NCBI RefSeq assembly: GCF_003012815.1
Contig: NZ_PXYJ01000002.1
Location: 248,001 to 312,000, forward strand
Direction: 5' to 3'
DNA: 64,000 nucleotides
Source: Allosphingosinicella vermicomposti
Lineage (GTDB): Bacteria > Pseudomonadota > Alphaproteobacteria > Sphingomonadales > Sphingomonadaceae
The position numbers were made by a program, and so were the translations under genes. Under the pieces are notes generated by a model that was not told the DNA's origin, did no database searches, and saw only the letters and a program-made list of their open reading frames with translations. Of this stretch, positions 1 to 6,757 are shown piece after piece (position 1 is the first letter of the stretch; the number at the start of each line of letters is the position of its first letter).

Positions 1-550
1 TCGACATGTCATTGTCGTTCAAAATGACGACGAGGCGATTGCCCGCTTCGGCGGCATTGTTCATCGCTTCATAGGCCATGCCGGCGGACATGGCGCCATC
101 GCCGATCACGGCGATCGCCTTGCCGGGAGCGCCGCTTAATTTATTCGCGATGGCGAAGCCGAGGGCGGCGGAGATGGACGTGGAGCTGTGCGCGGCGCCG
201 AACGGATCATATTCGCTCTCGGCGCGCTTGGTGAAGCCCGAGAGGCCGCCGCCCATGCGCAAAGTGCGGATGCGGTCGCGGCGCCCGGTCAGGATCTTGT
301 GCGGATAGCATTGATGGCCGACGTCCCAGATCAGGCGATCATCGGGCGTATTGAAGACATAATGGATGGCTGCGGTCAGTTCGACGACGCCAAGGCCCGA
401 GCCGAGGTGGCCGCCGGTCACACCGACGGCGGAAATGGTTTCCGCGCGCAGTTCGTCGCACAGCTGGCGAAGCTGATCGACCTTCAGCCCGCGAAGATCC
501 TGCGGCACGTTCACCTGATCGAGAAGCGGCGTTTGGGGGCGCTCGTTCAT
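1..550 (-). CDS. dxs: 1-deoxy-D-xylulose-5-phosphate synthase, N-terminal part (runs off window)
   Basis: Reading the minus strand from the ATG at 550 gives [21 protein letters not shown] followed by the DXS thiamine-diphosphate fold: [44 protein letters not shown] and the Mg/ThDP signature [18 protein letters not shown] near residues 150-170. DXS condenses pyruvate and glyceraldehyde-3-phosphate, the first step of the MEP isoprenoid pathway, in the cytoplasm. About 183 of roughly 640 residues are inside the window; the frame is open to the edge. The gene is the first on its strand, with a 143-base gap to the divergent gene at 694. Confidence 0.96.
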   Translation of the reverse strand, partial: MNERPQTPLLDQVNVPQDLRGLKVDQLRQLCDELRAETISAVGVTGGHLGSGLGVVELTAAIHYVFNTPDDRLIWDVGHQCYPHKILTGRRDRIRTLRMGGGLSGFTKRAESEYDPFGAAHSSTSISAALGFAIANKLSGAPGKAIAVIGDGAMSAGMAYEAMNNAAEAGNRLVVILNDNDMS

Positions 551-693
551 CTGATTATTGCATCCTTCCTGGACCCGAGGCTCTAGCGCCTGCGAGGCGG
601 CGTGTCGAACAGGTTGTGGAGGGCGCGCGGCTATTCAAGAGCGGTTCAGGCGTAAAAGCGCGATCATTGCGCTTCCGCAATGGAGACAAGGTG

Positions 694-1230
694 ATGCGCG
701 CCCTTTCCACATTGATGCTGACCGGGTTGACCTTTCTGGGAACGGCCCCTGCCCTCGCCATGGCCGATCCGGCGGCGGAGGCCATCGCGCTGATCGACCG
801 GCATCGCGTGTCGATGCAGGTGCAGTGCACCGTGCCGATCCCGCCTGGGCCCTATGCGCCGCAATGGCAGCAGGACAATGCATGGCAAGCGGCGCAGGAT
901 TTCAGCCGCTGCCTCGACGATGTCATGGCGCGCGAGCAGGCGCGGCTGTCAGACCTTACCTATGAGGTGGATCAGCTTCAGGCAGGCGCGGCGGACGGTG
1001 CCGACTGGGCGGGGGTCGAGGCGCATCTCGCGTCCAAATGGGACGAGCTCGATACGCTGGAGGGCAAGGTGCGCAACCGGGCCCGATGGGCGGAAACGGC
1101 GATAAATGTGGTCAACGCCCTCACGCCGCCGCCGCCCGCCGATCCGATGTTCCCGCCCTTTTCGGCAGGGTCGACGCCCTATCCTTATTACCGCCGCGAC
1201 AGCAGCGTGTCGGCGCCGGGTATTCGTTAG
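694..1230 (+). CDS. secreted protein of unknown function
   Basis: A 178-residue product. The ATG at 694 was chosen because it starts a clear signal peptide (MRALSTLMLTGLTFLGTAPALA, likely cut after Ala-Leu-Ala) and a GGAG lies 8 bases upstream; the frame is open further upstream but encodes nothing like a leader. The mature part is mostly helical with two cysteines (VQCTVPIPPGPY and SRCLDDVMAREQARL), a predicted coiled stretch, and a Pro-rich C-terminus (ALTPPPPADPMFPPF). Probably periplasmic. I do not recognise a family. Its stop overlaps that of the convergent zur gene by 4 bases. Confidence 0.7.
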   Translation: MRALSTLMLTGLTFLGTAPALAMADPAAEAIALIDRHRVSMQVQCTVPIPPGPYAPQWQQDNAWQAAQDFSRCLDDVMAREQARLSDLTYEVDQLQAGAADGADWAGVEAHLASKWDELDTLEGKVRNRARWAETAINVVNALTPPPPADPMFPPFSAGSTPYPYYRRDSSVSAPGIR

Positions 1231-1685
1231 TCGACGCAGTCGCCGCAGCGGCCGCGCACTTCGATGACCGGGCGATCGGGCGCGAAGCCGGCCTGTTTCG
1301 CAGCCTCGCGGACGCCGCCCGAAAGGCTGTCATCATCGATATGGGTCGCCTGTCCGCACGCGTCGCAGATGAGGAAGATGCAATCGTGGAGGCAGCCCGG
1401 ATGGTCGTTCGCGATATAGGCATTCGCACTTTCGACACGGCGGGCGAGGTTCGCGCCGACGAAGAGGTCGAGAATGCGGTAGACGCTGTTAGCGGCAACG
1501 CGGCGGCCCTGCGCAATGCTTACCTTTTCGGCGATATCGTAGGCGGAAGCGGGCTTATCGAATGCGGCAAGGGCATCGAACACGGAGGCGCGCATCTGCG
1601 TCCACTGTTCGCCTGATTTTTCCATCGCCGCTTTCGCAGCCCCGGCGAGCGACTCGCCCTCATGCTTGTGATGAACATGCGCCAT
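1227..1685 (-). CDS. zur: Fur-family metalloregulator, probably zinc-responsive Zur
   Basis: 152 residues with an N-terminal winged helix (YDIAEKV..GRRVAANSVYRILDLF, residues 48-75) and a C-terminal dimer domain with two structural CxxC pairs (CDAC about 107-110 and CGDC at 147-150). The His-rich start MAHVHHKHEG and the Cys layout fit Zur better than Fur or PerR. With zinc it would repress uptake genes. It lies 95 bases downstream of merC on the same strand, and a Zur-box-like site precedes merC, so the two probably form an autoregulated unit. No good Shine-Dalgarno precedes the ATG at 1685; Met21 (1625) is a possible shorter start. Confidence 0.8.
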   Translation of the reverse strand: MAHVHHKHEGESLAGAAKAAMEKSGEQWTQMRASVFDALAAFDKPASAYDIAEKVSIAQGRRVAANSVYRILDLFVGANLARRVESANAYIANDHPGCLHDCIFLICDACGQATHIDDDSLSGGVREAAKQAGFAPDRPVIEVRGRCGDCVD

Positions 1686-1780
1686 GGGTGGGAGATAAGC
1701 GGTTCGCGGGGCCGGAACAAGTTGGGTCGGTTTCGGGTGAGCTCAGGCTTGGCGGTTTGGGGACGGGAGGTGCTGCAGGG

Positions 1781-2182
1781 TCAGCTATATGCGGGTTGGG
1801 GCGTCATAAAGCCGCTGACCGCGCGGCGATTGAGGTCGTGGCCGAGGGCGAGGATCGCGACGCCGAGGATCGTGTAGACGATCTCCATGCCCCCGTGCGG
1901 CAGCGAGAGGGCGCCCATCATGATGCCGATTCCAAAGGCGCCGACGGCGGCGGGCATCATATAGCCATGTTCGATTATCCCCTTCCCCAAAGCGACGATG
2001 CCGAGGAGAATGGCGAGAACAAGTCCCGCTTCATGGATCAGCGGCGACACAAGCGCCCCTGCCGACGCGAGAAGCGCCAAAGCGACGCTGGTCGCGAGAC
2101 AATGGACGAGGCACAGGCCCGACAGGCCGATGGCCAAGCGGTCCAACAGTCCGTTGCGGATCGTGGGTACGAACATCGTCAT
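1781..2182 (-). CDS. MerC-domain membrane protein
   Basis: 133 residues, four predicted membrane segments. The LCLVHCLATSVAL stretch near residue 20 carries the single Cys-His pair typical of chromosomal MerC-domain proteins; mercury-operon MerC has more cysteines, so metal transport specificity is unclear. The start at 2182 (MTMFVPTIRN) was chosen because AGGAAA lies 6 bases upstream; the longer frame to 2233 would run through the regulatory site. Position directly upstream of zur, behind a Zur-box-like palindrome, suggests a zinc-related role (inference). Confidence 0.75.
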   Translation of the reverse strand: MTMFVPTIRNGLLDRLAIGLSGLCLVHCLATSVALALLASAGALVSPLIHEAGLVLAILLGIVALGKGIIEHGYMMPAAVGAFGIGIMMGALSLPHGGMEIVYTILGVAILALGHDLNRRAVSGFMTPQPAYS

Positions 2183-2215
2183 GCGTTTCCTGATCCACGT
2201 TATAGGTGCATCATT

Positions 2216-2238
2216 GGAAAGATACAATATCACATTTC
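2216..2238. promoter_or_regulatory. candidate Zur box upstream of merC-zur
   Basis: On the minus strand this reads GAAATGTGATATTGTATC followed by TTTCC. The left half matches the Gram-negative Zur half-site GAAATGTnATA; the right half is weaker, and 6 of 11 dyad positions are symmetric. It sits about 34 bases upstream of the merC start and 50 bases upstream of the divergent heme A synthase gene. Assignment rests on motif similarity plus the zur gene next door. Confidence 0.45.
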
Positions 2239-2287
2239 AGCGAAAAGTTGCATTGAGATGTAGGATTTTGGGGGCCATAGCGGCGGT

Positions 2288-3439
2288 ATGACCGTGCTTT
2301 CCGCTTCCGAGTCCGCGCCGCGCCCCTTGGCGGCAAACGCGCGGCCCCGCGCTATTTCGAACTGGTTGCTCGCCGTTGCCGCGCTTGTCTTCCTGATGGT
2401 CGTGGTGGGCGGGATTACGCGGCTCACCGAGTCGGGGCTTTCAATGGTGCAGTGGGAGCCGATCTCCGGGACCATCCCGCCCCTGAACGAGCAGCAATGG
2501 CTGGCGGAGTTCGACGCCTATAAGGCGACGCCTGAATACGCCCAAGTCAATCGCGGCATGTCGCTGGATGAATTCAAGAATATCTTCTTCTGGGAATATA
2601 CGCATCGGCTGCTCGGGCGGTTCATCGGGCTTGCCTTCGCCCTCCCCCTCCTCTGGTTCGCGGCGAAGAAGGCGATCCCGCGCGGCTATGGCTGGCGGCT
2701 GACCGCCCTCCTCGCGCTCGGCGGGCTACAGGGGGCGATCGGCTGGTGGATGGTGGCGTCCGGCCTCGTCGACCGGCCCGATGTCAGCCACATCCGGTTG
2801 GCGGTCCATCTGCTCACGGCATTTCTGATCCTTGGCGGGCTGATCTGGACGGCGATGGACCTGCGCGCCTTGGAAGCGGGGCGCGGGCGGGCGAAGATGC
2901 CGACGATCGGGATCTGGACCTTGTCGATCCTCGCGCTGCAGATGCTGTTCGGAGCCTATGTCGCGGGACTGAATGCGGGTTATGCGTTCAACACCTGGCC
3001 GCTGATGGGTGACAGCCTGTTCCCGGCCGAGGCGCCGATGCTGGAGCCGGTGTTGCGCAACTTCGTGGACAATCCGATCGTGGTGCAGTTCGTTCACCGC
3101 TGGCTGGCCTTTGTGGTGGCCGGCTTTGCGATCGCGCTGGGACTGAAAGCGCAACGTCTGGGCTTTAAGGGTGCCGCGCATGCGGTGTTTACGGCACTGG
3201 GGTTGCAGATCGGGCTGGGCATCGCGACGATCCTGACCGGTGTGGAATTGTGGCTGGGCGTTGCGCATCAAGGGATGGGCGCGCTGTTGCTGGCGGCGAT
3301 CGTGGTTGTGGCGCATCGGGTGGCTACCCACTCCCCCTTGATGGGGGAGGATTGGGGTGAGGGTGATTTCTCCGCCCGCGCCGAGCCTGGCCCCGGCATC
3401 ACCCCCACCCAACCTCCCCCATCAAGGGGGAGGAGCTAA
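2288..3439 (+). CDS. ctaA: heme A synthase (Cox15/CtaA)
   Basis: 383 residues, eight membrane helices. Family signatures are visible: GGITRLTESGLSMVQWEPISG near residues 40-60, EYTHRLLGR with a heme-ligand His, the VHLLTAF and VQFVHRWLA histidines, and VAHQGMGALLL. The enzyme oxidises the C8 methyl of heme O to a formyl group, making heme A for aa3 oxidase in the cytoplasmic membrane. The last 37 or so residues (from THSPLMGE) are not family sequence: they are translated from a palindromic repeat that has replaced the normal C-terminus. The gene ends 1 base before cutA. Confidence 0.95.
   Translation: MTVLSASESAPRPLAANARPRAISNWLLAVAALVFLMVVVGGITRLTESGLSMVQWEPISGTIPPLNEQQWLAEFDAYKATPEYAQVNRGMSLDEFKNIFFWEYTHRLLGRFIGLAFALPLLWFAAKKAIPRGYGWRLTALLALGGLQGAIGWWMVASGLVDRPDVSHIRLAVHLLTAFLILGGLIWTAMDLRALEAGRGRAKMPTIGIWTLSILALQMLFGAYVAGLNAGYAFNTWPLMGDSLFPAEAPMLEPVLRNFVDNPIVVQFVHRWLAFVVAGFAIALGLKAQRLGFKGAAHAVFTALGLQIGLGIATILTGVELWLGVAHQGMGALLLAAIVVVAHRVATHSPLMGEDWGEGDFSARAEPGPGITPTQPPPSRGRS
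3331..3436. repeat. inverted-repeat element (CT-rich family) spanning the ctaA end and cutA start
   Basis: The left arm CTCCCCCTTGATGGGGGAGG plus ATTGGGGTGAGGGTGA is matched by an inverted right arm at about 3399-3436. Each arm is itself a small hairpin. It encodes the last residues of heme A synthase, and its right end supplies the GGAGGAG Shine-Dalgarno for cutA. Related copies lie at 33906, 34829, 37267 and 40829. Confidence 0.85.
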
Positions 3440-3440
3440 G

Positions 3441-3761
3441 TTGGGCAACGTCGTTTCCGTTTATGCTGTCTTTGCCGATGGCGAGGAGGCGCGGCGGATT
3501 GGGCGGGCGGTGGTCGAGGAGCGGCTTGCGGCCTGCGTGAACGTCCTCGGCGCGTGTCAGTCCATCTATCGCTGGCAAGGCGCGGTGGAGGAGGCCCAAG
3601 AGGTTGCGGCTGTGTTCAAGACCGCGATGACGACCGCCCCTCGCCTCATGGAGCGGATCGCCGCGCTTCATTCTTATGACGTTCCGGCCATCACCGTCTG
3701 GCCAATCGCCGATACGCTGCCCGATTATCGCGCATGGATCGTCGAAAATGGCGGCGGGTAA
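3441..3761 (+). CDS. cutA: CutA1 divalent-ion tolerance protein
   Basis: 106 residues matching CutA1 across its length: VYAVFADGEEARRIGRAVVEERLAACVNVL, YRWQGAVEEAQEVAAVFKT, and the C-terminal HSYDVPAITVWPIAD..YRAWI. CutA1 is a cytoplasmic trimer with a PII-like fold linked to copper tolerance; its exact role is unsettled. I place the start at TTG 3441 because GGAGGAG sits 6-7 bases upstream and the family's N-terminal strand begins right after it; earlier in-frame codons translate the upstream repeat. Probably co-transcribed with ctaA. Confidence 0.88.
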   Translation: MGNVVSVYAVFADGEEARRIGRAVVEERLAACVNVLGACQSIYRWQGAVEEAQEVAAVFKTAMTTAPRLMERIAALHSYDVPAITVWPIADTLPDYRAWIVENGGG

Positions 3762-3792
3762 TATTTTACCCGTCAGCAAAGCCGCTGTTTTC

Positions 3793-3821
3793 TTGACAAA
3801 ATGAGGCACATTCCGCATTAG
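3793..3821 (+). promoter_or_regulatory. candidate promoter for rplM-rpsI
   Basis: TTGACA at 3793-3798, a 17-base spacer, then CATTAG at 3816-3821. The -35 is a perfect sigma-70 match, the -10 is weak. It lies 62 bases upstream of rplM and after the cutA stop, where a ribosomal-protein promoter is expected. Confidence 0.5.
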
Positions 3822-3882
3822 GCCGCCACCAGCGCCGCTCCGGATTCGGGCGGCGCAGTCATTTTCATAAGGGTTTCAGGCC

Positions 3883-4362
3883 ATGAAGGCGCTGTTGAAG
3901 ACCACCAAGCCGGCGAAACCGGCCGAGGTCGTGAAAAAGTGGCATCTGATCGATGCCGAAGGTCTGGTCGTCGGGCGTGTCGCCACGATCATCGCCAACA
4001 TCCTGCGCGGCAAGCACAAGCCGAGCTTCACCCCGCACGTCGATTGCGGCGACCATGTTGTCGTCATTAACGCCGACAAGGTGAAGTTCACCGGCAAGAA
4101 GCTGGGCGACAAGATCTATTATCGCCACACCGGCTATGCCGGCGGCATCAAGGGCGTCACCGCCGGCAAGGTTCTCGAAGGCCGCTTCCCGGAGCGCGTT
4201 CTTGAAAAGGCCGTCGAGCGCATGATCCCGCGCGGACCGCTTGGCCGCGACCAGATGCGCGCCTTGCACCTCTACAATGGCACCGAGCACCCGCACGGCG
4301 GCCAGAATCCTGAAGTCCTCGATGTCGCGGGCATGAACCGCAAGAACAAGGTGGGTGCCTGA
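3883..4362 (+). CDS. rplM: 50S ribosomal protein L13
   Basis: 159 residues with the L13 core: [60 protein letters not shown] and [35 protein letters not shown]13 is an early assembly protein of the large subunit. Its TGA overlaps the rpsI ATG (ATGA-type), the conserved bacterial rplM-rpsI pairing, so the two are translationally coupled. Confidence 0.98.
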   Translation: MKALLKTTKPAKPAEVVKKWHLIDAEGLVVGRVATIIANILRGKHKPSFTPHVDCGDHVVVINADKVKFTGKKLGDKIYYRHTGYAGGIKGVTAGKVLEGRFPERVLEKAVERMIPRGPLGRDQMRALHLYNGTEHPHGGQNPEVLDVAGMNRKNKVGA

Positions 4363-4946
4363 TGTCCGATACCCGTCAATCGCTTTCCGATCTCGGCGCC
4401 GTCGTCGAGAATCAGGGTGCTGAGACCCAGGCCGCCGCTCCGGCAGCTGCCGAGCGTCCCGCCGGCCGTGGCCGCCGCGAGGAGAAGGTGAACGATCATG
4501 GCGTGTCCACGCAGGGACCGCAGATCGAAGCCGTTCTCCGCGAACAGCAGCTCGACGCGCAGGGCCGCGCTTATGCGACCGGCCGCCGCAAGGATGCCGT
4601 TGCCCGCGTTTGGCTGAAGCCCGGCACCGGCAAGATCACGGTCAATGGCCGCGACCAGGAAGTTTATTTCGCACGTCCGACCCTGCGCCTTGTCATCAAC
4701 CAGGTGTTCGACATCGCCGAACGCACGGGCCAGTATGACGTCGTCGCAACGGTCAAGGGCGGCGGTCTGTCCGGTCAGGCCGGTGCGGTCCGTCACGGCA
4801 TCAGCCAGGCACTGACCCGCTACGAGCCGGCGCTGCGCACGGCTGTGAAGCGCGAAGGCTTCCTGACCCGCGATCCGCGCGTCGTCGAACGTAAGAAGTA
4901 CGGCAAGGCGAAGGCCCGCCGCAGCTTCCAGTTCTCGAAGCGTTAA
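4362..4946 (+). CDS. rpsI: 30S ribosomal protein S9
   Basis: 194 residues. Residues from about 66 on are canonical S9 ([49 protein letters not shown], and the C-terminal [17 protein letters not shown] that reaches the P-site tRNA). The first ~65 residues are an Ala/Glu-rich extension ([24 protein letters not shown]) absent from E. coli S9 and common in sphingomonad homologues. Translationally coupled to rplM; a strong terminator follows. Confidence 0.97.
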   Translation: MSDTRQSLSDLGAVVENQGAETQAAAPAAAERPAGRGRREEKVNDHGVSTQGPQIEAVLREQQLDAQGRAYATGRRKDAVARVWLKPGTGKITVNGRDQEVYFARPTLRLVINQVFDIAERTGQYDVVATVKGGGLSGQAGAVRHGISQALTRYEPALRTAVKREGFLTRDPRVVERKKYGKAKARRSFQFSKR

Positions 4947-4971
4947 TCCGCGTCAGAGCGTTACGAGAAAG

Positions 4972-4999
4972 AGCGGTCCGGGTTTCCGGGCCGCTTTTT
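4972..4999 (+). terminator. Rho-independent terminator of rplM-rpsI
   Basis: A 10-bp stem (AGCGGTCCGG / CCGGGCCGCT, one G-U pair) with a GTTT loop, directly followed by a run of T, 26 bases after the rpsI stop. Confidence 0.92.
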
Positions 5000-5071
5000 C
5001 TTTGCGGCGCGACTGCGGAGCAGGTGCGGGACGCTAGGCAATCCTAAACATACGTGCCCGCTTCGACCTGA

Positions 5072-5095
5072 GTCCGCTTACGACCCATTGCGGAC
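5072..5095. repeat. GTCCGC...GCGGAC intergenic palindrome, copy 1
   Basis: GTCCGC and GCGGAC arms flank a 12-base centre, just beyond the stop of the lipoprotein gene at 5097. Related copies lie at 5445-5493 and 5832-5872, so each of three neighbouring small genes has one at its 3' side. Confidence 0.65.
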
Positions 5096-5096
5096 C

Positions 5097-5408
5097 TTAG
5101 TCCTCGTCAGCCATCGCGGCATCAACGAAGGCGATACCCGCGCGTTGCAGGGTGAAAATTGCTCCGCCCAGACATTTGTAAGGGGTGTCCTTGAAGTAGA
5201 TCACGATGGCGCGGGTCTTGTTTGTAGCGCGACCAATCTCCAAGAGGCGTTCGCTGGAAGCCCGTTCACCCTCAATGATGATCAGGCAACCTTCGCCGTC
5301 TCGCTTCGCGCTTACGACCAAGGGAACACCCGCCGGCGCCGTTCGAACGCAAGAGCCTAGTAGCGCGGCGCTGCCAGCGAGCGTGGTGGCGAGAAGCAGC
5401 CTGTTCAT
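5097..5408 (-). CDS. putative small lipoprotein, ExbD/TolR-like periplasmic fold possible
   Basis: 103 residues. MNRLLLATTLAGSAALLGSC is a lipoprotein signal with a lipobox at LGSC (Cys20). The mature part alternates strand and helix (VPLVVSAKRDGEGCLIIIEG..RAIVIYFKDTPYKCLGGAIFTLQRAGIAFVDAA), which reminds me of the periplasmic domain of ExbD/TolR biopolymer-transport proteins, but without their membrane anchor or Asp. That likeness is a weak inference. Two extra cysteines could form a disulphide. It is bounded by GTCCGC repeats on both sides. Confidence 0.65.
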   Translation of the reverse strand: MNRLLLATTLAGSAALLGSCVRTAPAGVPLVVSAKRDGEGCLIIIEGERASSERLLEIGRATNKTRAIVIYFKDTPYKCLGGAIFTLQRAGIAFVDAAMADED

Positions 5409-5444
5409 TCTCGCATCATGCAGCCGACCCTCTGGAAGAGCAAT

Positions 5445-5493
5445 GTCCGCTTCCCACCCTTAGCTGTCGGTCTGCTTACGCCCCTTTGCGGAC
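5445..5493. repeat. GTCCGC...GCGGAC intergenic palindrome, copy 2 (nested)
   Basis: Starts with GTCCGC TTCCCACCC and ends with CCCCTTT GCGGAC; an internal TCTGCTTACG part resembles copy 1, as if two units are nested. It lies between the genes at 5097-5408 and 5495-5788. Confidence 0.6.
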
Positions 5494-5494
5494 G

Positions 5495-5788
5495 TCACCG
5501 CGATAAAAAGTCGTCTTCGACCCATAGCTTCGTCTGCTCAAACTCCAGAACGCCTGGTGCGGGATCCGCTGGAATGCGGCTTGAAAGGGCCATCTCACGA
5601 TGCTCCTCGGACGGCCAGCGAGCGAAAGCAAAGAAGCTACCGGCGGCATCTCGCGATAGGCAGGAGCCCAAAGCTCCAAAGTTGTCCCTCAATTCGATTG
5701 TTGCCGTTCGCCAACCGCGTCGAAACTCATCCTCATGGGCAGGATCGATTTTCCATCGGTAAAGCACCGCAAACGGCTGCTGCGACAT
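5495..5788 (-). CDS. ABM-type (antibiotic biosynthesis monooxygenase-like) small protein
   Basis: 97 residues with a dimeric alpha+beta barrel pattern: FAVLYRWKIDPAHEDEFRRGWRTATIELRDNFGALGSCL..FFAFARWPSEEHREMA. Proteins of this kind range from quinone monooxygenases to proteins with no known activity, so the reaction cannot be stated. The start at 5788 (MSQQPFAVL) has AGAGGA 5 bases upstream; the longer frame to 5830 lacks a ribosome site and reads into a repeat. Confidence 0.7.
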   Translation of the reverse strand: MSQQPFAVLYRWKIDPAHEDEFRRGWRTATIELRDNFGALGSCLSRDAAGSFFAFARWPSEEHREMALSSRIPADPAPGVLEFEQTKLWVEDDFLSR

Positions 5789-5831
5789 TCTATCCTCTCG
5801 ACCTAAGACCCACCCCATACAACGTAGCAAC

Positions 5832-5872
5832 GTCCGTTCCCGCCCTTGGCGGAACGTCCGCTACGCGGTCGG
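5832..5872. repeat. GTCCG...CGGAAC intergenic palindrome, copy 3
   Basis: GTCCGTTCCCGCCC TTGGCGGAAC forms a short dyad and is followed by another GTCCGC. It overlaps the end of the membrane-protein gene at 5861. Confidence 0.5.
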
Positions 5873-6301
5873 CTTCTCAGCGGCCACAGCGCGATCCCAG
5901 AACATCGTCGCCATCACAGCAACGAAGGGTAACCATAGAGCGAAAAGAACCAGCCATCGATCGCCGCCCACCGCTAAGAACATCGAACGCGGCGCATCTG
6001 GAGGATTACCTTCCATTGCTGTGAACACCCCCACCACGAGCGCCAAAGCAAGGGAGAACCCCCAAAAATAACTCGCCCAGCCCTGCCACTGTAGCCGCCG
6101 TAGTAAGAAGTGTGTCGGCATACCTGCCAAAAGCATGAAGCCGTAACTTCCCGCAATGGCCAGCCCACCCCCAATGAGGCAGTCATGTAAACCGAAACGC
6201 GGCCTCACAAAAATTAGACACATCAGCGCGAAGCTAGGGGCCGGAGCGACCAAGAAGCCGCGCAGTGTGTTGCTCCACATTGAACAGAACCTCATTCCCA
6301 T
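5861..6301 (-). CDS. small integral membrane protein of unknown function
   Basis: 146 residues with four predicted membrane helices (FALMCLIFV, LAIAGSYGFMLLAGM, FWGFSLALALVVGVF, LVLFALWLPFVAVMATMFW). I see no family motif. The start could be Met1 (6301) or Met3 (6295); neither has a strong ribosome site. It is last of three small minus-strand genes each bounded by the same repeat family. Confidence 0.55.
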   Translation of the reverse strand: MGMRFCSMWSNTLRGFLVAPAPSFALMCLIFVRPRFGLHDCLIGGGLAIAGSYGFMLLAGMPTHFLLRRLQWQGWASYFWGFSLALALVVGVFTAMEGNPPDAPRSMFLAVGGDRWLVLFALWLPFVAVMATMFWDRAVAAEKPTA

Positions 6302-6490
6302 CCCGCAAATTTAGATCAGATGGAGCTTGGGAGCATGAGCAATCCGTGAGCTTTGGGTGAAATGCGCAGCTCCGCCCGCTTTTCACGCCAGCGGAAATTG
6401 CATCTGCTTCATTGGCCATTGCCGCCATCTGTGCGGGGTGTCATCCTTGGGGTCAGCACAGTTGCGCGCCGGGGCTGCGCAGGCTGGAAC

Positions 6491-6519
6491 GTCCTTCGAC
6501 AGGCTCAGGACTAGCGGGG
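6491..6519. repeat. CTAGTCCTGAGCCTGTCGAA repeat family, copy 1
   Basis: 29 bases identical, in the opposite orientation, to 38664-38692 inside the GTA protease gene. Degenerate copies lie at 6626-6655, 8391-8463 and within 40513-40610. Confidence 0.85.
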
Positions 6520-6625
6520 TTGAGGGTGTGCGGCGCCCCCGGATCAGCCTGTTCTGGTGCGGGTTCGTTTGCTCCTTCCCTTCCCTCCCGTTCCCTCCCC
6601 TTCCCGGTCCAGTATTCTTGCCCCA

Positions 6626-6655
6626 CCCCGCTAGGGCTGAGCCTGTCGAAGCCCG
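6626..6655. repeat. CTAG..TGAGCCTGTCGAA repeat family, copy 2 (inverted relative to copy 1)
   Basis: CCCCGCTAGGGCTGAGCC and the following TGTCGAAGCCCG match copy 1 in reverse with a few changes. Copies 1 and 2 could form a long stem. Confidence 0.75.
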
Positions 6656-6757
6656 TGTGAACGACGCGGGGACCGATCAGCCCGCACAAACTGAACTGGA
6701 CGTCAGGTGATATTGTCGCCTAGCTTCGCCCGGCATTGTCTTTGTTGGGGAATCATC

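Larger units (their letters stand above)
6302..6757. other. intergenic region, no convincing gene
   Basis: About 450 bases. Short frames here have no ribosome sites or family likeness. The stretch holds two copies of the CTAGTCCTGAGCC repeat family in opposite orientation (6491-6519 and about 6626-6655), enclosing a CT-rich stretch. Confidence 0.6.

Noticed and set aside
3762..3882. Autoregulatory ribosomal-protein leader upstream of rplM
   Set aside because: No convincing conserved hairpin structure visible; only a promoter could be supported.
6357..6710. Possible 117-residue gene between the small membrane protein and the M28 peptidase
   Set aside because: Composed largely of repeat sequence and CT-rich runs, no ribosome site, no protein-like pattern.
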